Shown here one piece after another: positions 43,221-50,263 of a stretch of 64,000 nucleotides of DNA; position 1 is the first letter of the stretch, and every line of letters starts with the position of its first letter. The notes below the pieces were generated by a model that saw only the letters and a list, made by a program, of their open reading frames with translations, was not told the origin of the DNA and did no database searches. This DNA is from JBBEAM01 sp040882845 (GTDB lineage: Bacteria > Pseudomonadota > Alphaproteobacteria > Kiloniellales > DSM-21159), in NCBI GenBank assembly GCA_040882845.1, contig JBBEAM010000007.1, positions 1,054,001-1,118,000 on the forward strand, read 5' to 3'. A program made the position numbers and the translations under genes.

Positions 43221-43252
43221 CGGGCTGGAAGCGCCGAAGCGCCCCCAGCCCG
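43221..43252 (-). terminator. Hairpin with UUCG tetraloop between dctP and dctQ
   Basis: Outer arms CGGGCTGG/CCAGCCCG enclose GCGC-TTCG-GCGC, an extra-stable C(UUCG)G loop, followed by CTTTTC on the transcribed strand. It is probably a partial terminator or 3' stabiliser that lets the binding protein be made in excess over the permeases. Confidence 0.7.
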
Positions 43253-43273
43253 GTCAGGCCTACGGGATAGTGG

Positions 43274-44338
43274 TTACTGTCCGCGAACCTTGACGTTGCG
43301 GTACTTATTCGCACCTGCCCAGAGCTCGTCGAACTCTTTCTGGCTCTCGAGGACACGCGCGAACCATTCGTTCTCGGCCGCCTTCTCATCAGCCCAGGCC
43401 AGGCCCGCCTCACGTGCAGCGTACTGGACCTCTGCGTCGAGTTCGATGATCTCGTTGCCCTGCTCGCGGAAGAATTCCAGCGCCTTGGCATCCTCCTGAC
43501 CGATCGTCAGCCAGGAGTTCATCGTCGTCTGGAAGGCCGCGTCGCGAACCAGTTCCTGATCCTCAGCCGAGAGCGAGGCCCAGGCATCCTTGTTGATCAC
43601 CAGCTCGAAAGGCGCAGTCGGCTGATGCACGCCCGGGATGATCACGTACTTGGTCACCTGGTGGAAACCCGGCGAGATGTTCTCCCACAGCGTGCCCCAC
43701 TCGGTGGCGTCGATCGTGCCGCGCTCAAGCGCCGGGTAGACGTCGCCGCCCGGTGTGGTCACGGGCGCCGCGCCCATGCTTTCGGAGATCTCCAGCCAGG
43801 CGCCGGCGGTCCTCAGCTTCAAACCCTGCAGATCCTCAAGCGTTCGAACCGGCTTGCGGGAATGGAGAAAGACCTCGGCGGTGCGAATGAACAGCGGCAT
43901 TGAGACGAGGTTGAACTTCTCGTCGCGCCACTCGTTCTGTAGTTCCGCGCCGCCGGCCCGGTACATCCAGTGCAGCATCCGCTCGGTGTCGAAGCTGCCG
44001 GCGAAGCCGCCGAACAGCACGGCGGTCGGATCGGCGCCCCAATCGTAGCCGATCCAGGTATGCCCCATGTCGGCGACGCCCTGCTGCACCGTCTCGGAGA
44101 CCTTCAGGGCCGGGCCGAGGGTGCCGCCGGGAAAGACCTCGATGGAAATCCTGCCATCGGAAAGCTGGGCGACCTTATCGGCAAAGGCCTGGGCGCCGAT
44201 GTCCATCAACGGGCCGCCGCCCCAGCCGGTGGCCATCTTGAACTCATGCTCCTGCGCGCTCGCGGGCGCCGAGAGACTCATACCGACCGCCAGCGCGACG
44301 GCGCCGGTCAGCTGCGAAATTTTTGAAATTCTAGACAT
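43274..44338 (-). CDS. dctP: TRAP transporter substrate-binding protein (DctP-like)
   Basis: A 354-residue periplasmic protein with signal peptide ending ASAQ-EH. It belongs to the DctP family: FKMATGWGGGPLMDIGAQAF near the N-terminus, the TPGGDVYPALERGTIDATEW block containing substrate-contacting residues, and LKLRTAGAWLEI with the Arg that usually binds a carboxylate. The substrate is therefore probably an organic acid. It is the first transporter gene and is followed by a hairpin before dctQ. Confidence 0.93.
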   Translation of the reverse strand: MSRISKISQLTGAVALAVGMSLSAPASAQEHEFKMATGWGGGPLMDIGAQAFADKVAQLSDGRISIEVFPGGTLGPALKVSETVQQGVADMGHTWIGYDWGADPTAVLFGGFAGSFDTERMLHWMYRAGGAELQNEWRDEKFNLVSMPLFIRTAEVFLHSRKPVRTLEDLQGLKLRTAGAWLEISESMGAAPVTTPGGDVYPALERGTIDATEWGTLWENISPGFHQVTKYVIIPGVHQPTAPFELVINKDAWASLSAEDQELVRDAAFQTTMNSWLTIGQEDAKALEFFREQGNEIIELDAEVQYAAREAGLAWADEKAAENEWFARVLESQKEFDELWAGANKYRNVKVRGQ

Positions 44339-44396
44339 TTCTAAACGTCCTCCCTTTCTTTACGTGCTCAGTTTGCTTGGGTTGTTGCAAAGGTGC

Positions 44397-44693
44397 CTAA
44401 GCGCCGATGTTCTTCAAGGCGATGCCGATATCTTCCTCGGTCATCTCCCACTCGTTGTTGAAGTTGGCGACGATGGCCTTCATGAAGGCTTGATGCTTGG
44501 CAAGAGCCGCCTGGTCGTTGCCGAGATGCTCTGCAAGCATGGCCAGGGCCAGCTGCGCTGGCTCGGGGCCCTCGTAACTCCACTCGAAGCCATTCTCGGA
44601 AAGCTGCTTTATGTCCGTGCGCGGATCCAGGGGCTCGCCGTCGACCGTGACCGCAAGCCCGTCCAGAGTCCGATCTCCGCGATAGACTTTCAT
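44397..44693 (-). CDS. DUF6166 family small protein
   Basis: A 98-residue protein beginning MKVYRGDRTLDGLAVTV, the typical start of DUF6166 proteins, with EWSYEGPEPAQLALAMLAEH in the middle. No enzymatic motif is seen. ATG 44693 is chosen because the family begins there and AGG lies five bases upstream. In-frame starts at 44705 and 44786 would add unrelated residues. It sits between the TRAP genes and the FAD oxidoreductase, with candidate operator B about 100 bases upstream. Confidence 0.7.
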   Translation of the reverse strand: MKVYRGDRTLDGLAVTVDGEPLDPRTDIKQLSENGFEWSYEGPEPAQLALAMLAEHLGNDQAALAKHQAFMKAIVANFNNEWEMTEEDIGIALKNIGA

Positions 44694-44793
44694 CTCAACC
44701 TGCATTCCCTCTCTCGTACCCGCCCCTGTTGCCGGGGCCATCCCTTGCGGGTTCTGGGTCCTGCACGCGGCACCGCCGCGCTTCATCTACTAC

Positions 44794-44815
44794 TGATATA
44801 TCTAGCGTATGCTAA
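44794..44815. promoter_or_regulatory. Candidate operator B: TGATATAT-N5-GTATGCT-N-A
   Basis: Lies between the FAD oxidoreductase stop (44881) and the DUF6166 start. It matches site C (48001) at TGATATAT, the spacing of five and GTATGCT. The inner TAGC-GTAT-GCTA is a near-palindrome of the kind bound by FCD-type GntR regulators, one of which is encoded at 46315. Confidence 0.5.
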
Positions 44816-44880
44816 GGACAAGGCTCTCGCAAGTCGCCAGGTCAGGAAGTTCATCTCTGGGACCGACCGGCCGCTGCGAA

Positions 44881-46269
44881 TCAGTCGTCGAGCCGCGCGC
44901 CCTCGCTGTTCAGCAGGCTGCGCAGCTCTTCCCCGGAAAGCTCCCGCAGGGATCGCCCCGTGCGCAGCGACTCCACGGCGGCGAGCCCGGCGGCCTGGCC
45001 GTAGCCGAAGCACTGCGCCGTGACCCGGGCCGAAGCCAGCGCTTCGTGCTCGGCGCTGAGACAGCGCCCGGCGGCGATCAGGTTCTGGCCTTGCGCGGGG
45101 ATCAGGGCGTCGAAGGGGATCTCGTAGTAGTCGTCGAGCAGCCACTCGAGCTTCGGCTTGTCGCCGGCATGCAATTCGATCGGCCAGGGACAGCGCACGA
45201 TGCCGTCCTTGCGCTTGCGGCGCCCGACCACGTCCGCGTTGCTGAGGCGGGCCCGGCCGGCGATCGAGCGCGACTGGCGCACCCCGGCCTGAACGCCGGT
45301 ATCGAGCACGTAGCTCTCCGCGCAGCCGGGGATCTTGTCCTTGAGGAAGCGCGCGTACTCGCGCACCTGCGCCCGGCCGACGAACTCGGCCTCGGTCAGA
45401 TCCTCCGGATCGCCCGGATAGAGGTCGCGGCCATCGCGGCCAAGCAACCGTGTCGCATTGACAAGTAGCTGGCCCGGGCGTGGCGTCGCAAAGATCCAGA
45501 TCTTGGCACGCGGCAGCGCATAGCCGCTGCCATTGGACTCGATCAGCATCTGCGAGACATCCGGGCTGCAGATGGTGTCGGCTCCCCAGTAGTTCGTGAA
45601 GCGCGCGACGTCGACCCCGCCAAGTCGGAAGATCATCGTCGGGTTTTGCACCTTGCCGCCGTCGCCGACAGTGAAAGGCAGGCCGGCGCGGTGCACCACG
45701 TCGCCGTCGCCACTGGCGTCGATCACGATGCAGGCGTGGATCGCTGTCAGGCCCGCCTTGCCGGCAACGACGACGCCACAGAGGGCATCGTCTTCCCGGA
45801 TTACGCCGACCAGCAGGCTGTGGTAGAGAACCTTGACTCCGGCATCTTCGAGGAAGGCGTCGCCCACCTCGCGCCAGACCAGGGGATCGTGGGTCACGGT
45901 CCAGGTCTTGCCATACTGCTGCGGGTCGGTGAGCCCGCCGCGTGCGATCATCGCCTGACGGAAACGCTCCGCGAAGCCGAAGACCGCCTGCTCAGGCCGA
46001 TTCTGCGCCCGCTCCGTCGCATAGTAGAGACCGCAGAGCGTGCCGGAAAAACCTGCCACGGCATTGCCGCCGCAGAAGCCGTAACGCTCAACCAGCAGCA
46101 CGGACAGGCCCTTCTCCGCCGCCGAGGTCGCCGCCGCCAGCCCGGCCGCGCCGCCGCCGATCACCACCACGTCGGGCTCCGCCAGCACCGGCAAGCCGTG
46201 ATCCAGACCCTGAACAGCCTGTCCGCTCCACTTCGGGGTCAGGTCGGGGAAAATATCAGGATGTGCCAT
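44881..46269 (-). CDS. FAD-dependent oxidoreductase (FAD_oxidored family)
   Basis: A 462-residue flavoprotein. The dinucleotide-binding motif is VVVIGGGAAGLAAATSAAEK with the acidic LLVERYG at its end. CGGNAVAGFSGTLCG and IDASGDGDVVHRAGLPF follow, as in the PF12831-type family. The C-terminal FAD contact is NLIAAGRCLSAEHEALASARV. There is no signal peptide, so it acts in the cytoplasm. The reaction is unknown; members oxidise or dehydrate small acids or sugars. It is encoded between the GntR regulator and the DUF6166/TRAP genes, so it is likely part of the pathway for the imported compound. Confidence 0.86.
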   Translation of the reverse strand: MAHPDIFPDLTPKWSGQAVQGLDHGLPVLAEPDVVVIGGGAAGLAAATSAAEKGLSVLLVERYGFCGGNAVAGFSGTLCGLYYATERAQNRPEQAVFGFAERFRQAMIARGGLTDPQQYGKTWTVTHDPLVWREVGDAFLEDAGVKVLYHSLLVGVIREDDALCGVVVAGKAGLTAIHACIVIDASGDGDVVHRAGLPFTVGDGGKVQNPTMIFRLGGVDVARFTNYWGADTICSPDVSQMLIESNGSGYALPRAKIWIFATPRPGQLLVNATRLLGRDGRDLYPGDPEDLTEAEFVGRAQVREYARFLKDKIPGCAESYVLDTGVQAGVRQSRSIAGRARLSNADVVGRRKRKDGIVRCPWPIELHAGDKPKLEWLLDDYYEIPFDALIPAQGQNLIAAGRCLSAEHEALASARVTAQCFGYGQAAGLAAVESLRTGRSLRELSGEELRSLLNSEGARLDD

Positions 46270-46314
46270 TCGGGAGGCGTTCTTTCAGGAAAAAGCTGGA
46301 TGGGAACCGCTTGC

Positions 46315-47004
46315 TCAGCCTTCGGAATCGAGCGTTGCACGGGTGAAGCTCTCGACATAGTCGAGCAGCTTGTCGCTGGCCCCGGCCGCCTCCTCGGGCA
46401 TGCCTTTCGCGACCGCTGCGGAGAGATCGGCGTGCAGGTAGGCGCAGAGCGCCAAGTCACCGACCTCCTTGTGGTGCTGAAACCAGAAGCGCCGCGACAG
46501 GCCATGAGTCAGCGACATCGCGTTGGCGACGAACTCGTTGCGCGCAGCGCGGCAGAGCAGCAGGTTGAGCTTGCTGTCGAAGCGCATGAAGGTGATCTCG
46601 TCCTCTTGCTCCGCTGCCTGGCGCATGCCTTCCGAGATCCGTAGGAAGGCCAAACGCTCCTCCTTGCTGGCGCGTCGCGAAGCAGCGCGGGCCATAAGAC
46701 GCTCCAGTTCCCGGCGAAGCTCCAGAAGCTTCAACTGGCGCCGCACGTCGAGCTCGCTGACCAGGATTCCGCGGCGCGGCAGAATCACCACCAGGCCTTC
46801 CCGGGCCAGGCGCTGCAGCGCCTCGCGGATCGGGGTGCGGCCGATTTCCAGGCGCTGGGCCAAAGCCGTTTCGGACAGCACCTCGCCGGGCCGCAGCTGC
46901 AGCGTGACGATCAACTCCTCCAGCTTGCGGTAGGCACGCTGGGTCAGGCTGATGACAGGCGCGTCCTCCTGCCCCAGGGCTTCCAGCAACGCGCTTTCCG
47001 ACAT
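46315..47004 (-). CDS. GntR-family (FCD) transcriptional regulator
   Basis: A 229-residue regulator. The N-terminal winged helix has LQLRPGEVLSETALAQRLE, IGRTPIREALQRLAREGLV and the wing LPRRGILVSE. The C-terminal FCD ligand domain (about 90-225) is all-helical, with RFDSKLNLLLCRAARNEF and a His-rich HGLSRRFWFQHHKE stretch suited to metal and carboxylate binding. It is probably the local repressor of the TRAP/PhyH locus, released by the imported acid. ATG 47004 has AGGA seven bases upstream; ATG 47013 is the alternative. Confidence 0.9.
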   Translation of the reverse strand: MSESALLEALGQEDAPVISLTQRAYRKLEELIVTLQLRPGEVLSETALAQRLEIGRTPIREALQRLAREGLVVILPRRGILVSELDVRRQLKLLELRRELERLMARAASRRASKEERLAFLRISEGMRQAAEQEDEITFMRFDSKLNLLLCRAARNEFVANAMSLTHGLSRRFWFQHHKEVGDLALCAYLHADLSAAVAKGMPEEAAGASDKLLDYVESFTRATLDSEG

Positions 47005-47063
47005 TTCGTTCATCCTGACCGTCCGCTCCCGCTCGCTGCGCTGCTCCTGCGCTGGCGTCGTTT

Positions 47064-47942
47064 CTAGACCTGCCTGCGTTTTTCCACCAACCCCAGAAAC
47101 TTCTCGTACTCCTCCTCGTTGACGCCGTAGCTATGGGCGTCATCGGGGAAGCTGCCGTCCTTGACCTCGCGCACGTACTCCGAGAGGCCCTTGACCGCGA
47201 CCTCGGTGAGGTTGGCATAGCGCTTGGTGAACTTCGGCTTGAAGTCGGTAAAGACGCCGAGCAGGTCGTAGGATAGCAGGATCTGACCGTCTGTCCCCGC
47301 CCCCGCGCCGATACCGATGGTCGGGATCTCGAGCTGTTCGGAGATCACCTTGGCGATCGGTGCGGGCACCGCCTCGAACTCCAGCATGAAACAGCCGGCG
47401 TCCTGGATCGCCAGGGCGTCCTCTAGGATTTTCATCGCCGCTTCGGCGGTGCGGCCTTGAATCTTGAAGCCGCCGAACATCGCGATGGTGTGCGGCGTCA
47501 GGCCGATGTGAGAGGCGGTAGGGATGCCCGAATCGACCAGCGCCTTCAAGATATGCGCCTGACTCTTGCCGCCCTGCGGCTTGACCGCGTCGCAGTCCGC
47601 CTCCTGCATGAAACGGCTGGCGTTGAGCAGCGCCCGGTCGACGGTGTTGTAGCTCTGATAGGGCATGCAGCCGAGGGTGAAGGTCTTCGGCGCACCCCGG
47701 CGCACGGCCAGGGCGTGCATCACCATCATCTCCATGGTGGCGGGAATCGTGCTGGGATGGCCATGGGCGACCATTGCCAGGGAGTCGCCGACAACGCAGA
47801 CGTCGACCCCGGCCATCTCCGCCCAGCGCGCCGAGGTGTAGTCCGGCACCGAGGTGTAGACCATCTTCTCGCCGCTGTGCTTGGAGTCCCGAATCTCGGT
47901 GATCGTCCGCTTCTTCTTCTCGCTCACGGGTTCCGCCGCCAT
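47064..47942 (-). CDS. panB: 3-methyl-2-oxobutanoate hydroxymethyltransferase (PanB) homologue
   Basis: A 292-residue TIM-barrel enzyme. PanB transfers a hydroxymethyl group from methylene-THF to 2-oxoisovalerate. MVYTSVPDYTSARWAEMAGVD, VVGDSLAMVAHGHPSTIPAT, KPQGG, HIGLTPHTIAMFGG, FEAVPAPIA and IGIGAGAGTDGQIL match the family's metal- and substrate-binding blocks. It differs from housekeeping PanB in context: no panC, a GntR regulator and a TRAP locus instead. It may therefore act in catabolism, possibly in reverse or on another 2-oxoacid. ATG 47942 follows GGGGAG. Candidate operator C lies 59 bases upstream. Confidence 0.85.
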   Translation of the reverse strand: MAAEPVSEKKKRTITEIRDSKHSGEKMVYTSVPDYTSARWAEMAGVDVCVVGDSLAMVAHGHPSTIPATMEMMVMHALAVRRGAPKTFTLGCMPYQSYNTVDRALLNASRFMQEADCDAVKPQGGKSQAHILKALVDSGIPTASHIGLTPHTIAMFGGFKIQGRTAEAAMKILEDALAIQDAGCFMLEFEAVPAPIAKVISEQLEIPTIGIGAGAGTDGQILLSYDLLGVFTDFKPKFTKRYANLTEVAVKGLSEYVREVKDGSFPDDAHSYGVNEEEYEKFLGLVEKRRQV

Positions 47943-48000
47943 GCTTTCTCCCCTTGGACATTGAGCCCGCCTCGAAGCTTGGCAAGACGGGTCCTCTCTG

Positions 48001-48022
48001 TGATATATGAGTTGTATGCTTA
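48001..48022. promoter_or_regulatory. Candidate operator C: TGATATAT-N5-GTATGCT-N-A
   Basis: Lies 59-80 bases upstream of the panB-like start, in the divergent region before 48084. It matches site B base for base in both half-elements with the same five-base spacer. It could control the panB-gntR transcript as an autoregulatory site. Confidence 0.5.
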
Positions 48023-48083
48023 TAGATCGCCTGCGTCCGGTCAAGCCATCGCGGTCGCAGCGCCGGAGATAAAAACGAGATCG

Positions 48084-48467
48084 ATGGACAGCACAGCAGC
48101 ATTCGGCATTTCAATGCCCCTGGATCTCGCCCTGGCGGCCGCCGGTGGTTTGCTGATCGGTTTCGGCGGTGCTCAGCTCAGCGGCTTCTATCCGCTGGGC
48201 AGGATGGTCCCGACGGCACCTGGCAAGCTCATGGCGATCGCCACCACCGCTCTGCTCGCCGTTATGGCTCTGCTGCTGCTCGGCTTCGTCGTTGTGGCGA
48301 CTTCCTGGGCGCCAGCCCTGATCGCAGCCGGCTTGGCGCTGCTGGCCGGGCCGCTAGTGTTCCAGGCACTGCCGCCGCGCTTCGCAGCTGCCGCCCCGGG
48401 CCTGGCGGCCAGCCTGCTGCTGGCGGCGGTCCTAAGCGTCCTATTCCTGCAGCGGCTGACCGCGTAA
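48084..48467 (+). CDS. Small four-helix membrane protein
   Basis: A 127-residue protein, almost entirely hydrophobic, with about four membrane segments (LALAAAGGLLIGFGGAQLSG, LMAIATTALLAVMALLLLGF, APALIAAGLALLAGPLVF and the last ending VLSVLFLQRL). No family is recognised. The upstream open frame is antisense to panB and is discarded. It is divergent from panB and followed 33 bases later by another small membrane protein, probably co-transcribed. Confidence 0.65.
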   Translation: MDSTAAFGISMPLDLALAAAGGLLIGFGGAQLSGFYPLGRMVPTAPGKLMAIATTALLAVMALLLLGFVVVATSWAPALIAAGLALLAGPLVFQALPPRFAAAAPGLAASLLLAAVLSVLFLQRLTA

Positions 48468-48500
48468 GCCGCCCGCATCGACAGAAAGGAGAAGGCCTCC

Positions 48501-48683
48501 ATGCCTCCGAAAATCAAGATCCCACTCTCGCTCCTCGTCGTCGTCGCAGCCTGCGCCGTGAGCTACTTCCAGCATCGTGCCGGTCAGCCTGTCACGCCCT
48601 GGATCGCCCTGGGGCTCGGCGCATTTATGATCTTCGCGATGTGGATTTTCCCAGAGGAAAAGAAGAAGAAACCCAAGCCATAA
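48501..48683 (+). CDS. Small two-helix membrane protein with Lys-rich tail
   Basis: A 60-residue protein with two hydrophobic segments (PLSLLVVVAACAVSYF and PWIALGLGAFMIFAMWIF) and a basic tail EEKKKKPKP that should stay cytoplasmic. AAGGAG lies nine bases before the ATG, which is good support for translation. No family is recognised. Confidence 0.68.
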   Translation: MPPKIKIPLSLLVVVAACAVSYFQHRAGQPVTPWIALGLGAFMIFAMWIFPEEKKKKPKP

Positions 48684-48789
48684 CGCCTCGTGCGAGCCCC
48701 GCCCGAGCCGTCACTCGGCTTCCATGGTCTCCGGCCGCAGCCTCCAATTCGGCCGTGGAGCGCCGCGGAACCGCCGTCAATCCGCCGCG

Positions 48790-49722
48790 CTACACCGCAT
48801 CGGCGTCGCCCGTTTGCTTGGCGGGAACGGTGTCTTTCTCGGGCTCGGGGGCACTCTCCTGCTGCGACTCTTCCTGCTTGGGCTCGGAGGACTGCGGCGC
48901 GGCGCTGCCCTCGTCCTGCTTGCTTTCCAGGGAGAGGCCCGAGGTCACCGTGCGCGCGAGCTCTATCATAACGCTGCGCTCGACCTCGCCGATCATGCTG
49001 AAGGAACGGCCGTCGGCGTACCAGAACAGCACCGCCAGCGGGCCTTCCTGGCGCAGCGTGACCTGCTGATTTTGCCCTTTCTCCGAGCCTCTGCTGTAAT
49101 ACAGCGAAACCCGGTGGCCGTTCTTGGCTTCATAGAGAAGATGCACGGCCTCGTCCGGTTCGCCCGACAGCACCCTGGTTTCCACCAGGTTGAAGCCGGA
49201 AGCCGCGAAATCCGGCACGAACTCCGGCATACCCTGGCGCGGCGTGGTGGCCGGAGTCGTTGCATCGATTGTCGCGGGAATCGCCGCCCCCTCCACCGCC
49301 TGGGCCTGCGTTTTGTCCCCGACAGGCGCCAGCAGTGTCTGCAGCGCGGCCTGCTGCAGACCACCCTTATCCGCGCCGAACTGCGACCACACCACGCCGG
49401 TCATGGCGACCAGCAGCAAGCAGGCGGCCATGGCCATGGCCGCCTTGCGAAGAGGAATTCTCGCCGGGCCGGAACGGCGCCGGCCGATCTCCTCGATCAG
49501 GCGATAGGTTTCCTCGCGAGTCGGCACACCGGCCCGCGCCGAGACATCGGCCCGGATCGCCTCGCGCAGGGCAATCATGCGGAATACCTTGTCGCGCTGT
49601 GCATGATCCTGCGCGATCAGGCCTTCGACCCGGCGCTCGGTCTGCGTATCCAGCCGGCCGTCCGCGTAATCCTCCAGCAACTGCTCCGTAATCAAGGGCA
49701 CGGTGTTGTTCCGCTCAGTCAT
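48790..49722 (-). CDS. Anti-sigma factor (membrane-anchored)
   Basis: A 310-residue protein. The N-terminal cytoplasmic part (1-90) starts LITEQLLEDYADGRLD, typical of anti-sigma domains, but lacks the HxxxCxxC zinc motif. One membrane segment lies at about 94-112 (AAMAMAACLLLVAMTGVVW). A periplasmic domain follows, with LVETRVLSGEPDEAVHLLYEAKNGHRVSLYY, and an acidic Gln/Glu/Pro-rich tail closes it. It overlaps the ECF sigma gene by eight bases, the normal arrangement for a sigma/anti-sigma pair. The signal sensed is unknown, perhaps envelope stress linked to the adjacent glucan synthase. Confidence 0.82.
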   Translation of the reverse strand: MTERNNTVPLITEQLLEDYADGRLDTQTERRVEGLIAQDHAQRDKVFRMIALREAIRADVSARAGVPTREETYRLIEEIGRRRSGPARIPLRKAAMAMAACLLLVAMTGVVWSQFGADKGGLQQAALQTLLAPVGDKTQAQAVEGAAIPATIDATTPATTPRQGMPEFVPDFAASGFNLVETRVLSGEPDEAVHLLYEAKNGHRVSLYYSRGSEKGQNQQVTLRQEGPLAVLFWYADGRSFSMIGEVERSVMIELARTVTSGLSLESKQDEGSAAPQSSEPKQEESQQESAPEPEKDTVPAKQTGDADAV

Positions 49723-50263
49723 TGTCCGCCTCCCCGACCGCCATCGCCCGTTTCCCGGGGATGCCGTAGCCCGAAGTCACTGCCGCGGGATCGATCATCT
49801 CGTGCAAGGCGGCCCGGCCGCGATGCAGGCGGGACCGCACCGTCCCAACCGGAGTATCGGTAATCGACGCCACCTCCTCGTAGGGCAGCCCCTCGAGACA
49901 GACCAGCAAAACGATCTCGCGTTGAGTTTCCGGCAGGCTGTCCAAGGCGCTCGCGATGTCCCCGCAGCGCAGCCGATCCTCCTGGTTCGGCGGAACGCTC
50001 AGCGACTCCATCGTGTCGTTGTCCGCCGCAATCTCTTCGCCCCGCGCCATCCGCTTGCGGCACAGGTCGATATGGACGTTGCGCAGGGTCTGAAAGAGGT
50101 AGGCCCGGAAATTCCGGATCTCCACATCCCGCTCGAGCTGATCCAGTACGCGGCGCAGGCATTCCTGCACCAGATCCTCCGCGTCGGTCGGGTTCCCGAC
50201 CAGACCCGTCGCGAAGCGCTGCAGGCTCCTGACGTGCTCGTGCAACTCCTGTGACCTGCTCAC
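49715..50263 (-). CDS. ECF-type RNA polymerase sigma factor
   Basis: A 182-residue group 4 sigma factor. The sigma2 region has NPTDAEDLVQECLRRV and FRAYLFQTLRNVHIDLCRKR. The sigma4 region has LPETQREIVLLVCLEGLPYE and the helix-turn-helix TPVGTVRSRLHRGRAAL. GTG 50263 has AGGGAG seven bases before it. The 3' end overlaps the anti-sigma gene. The mdoH frame from upstream stays open across the entire gene in another frame, which is unusual. The composition of this frame, not the other, is that of a protein. Confidence 0.92.
   Translation of the reverse strand: MSRSQELHEHVRSLQRFATGLVGNPTDAEDLVQECLRRVLDQLERDVEIRNFRAYLFQTLRNVHIDLCRKRMARGEEIAADNDTMESLSVPPNQEDRLRCGDIASALDSLPETQREIVLLVCLEGLPYEEVASITDTPVGTVRSRLHRGRAALHEMIDPAAVTSGYGIPGKRAMAVGEADND

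Noticed and set aside
47457..48083. N-terminal extension of the 48084 membrane protein
   Set aside because: The open frame here is antisense to panB; hydrophobic protein character starts only at ATG 48084.
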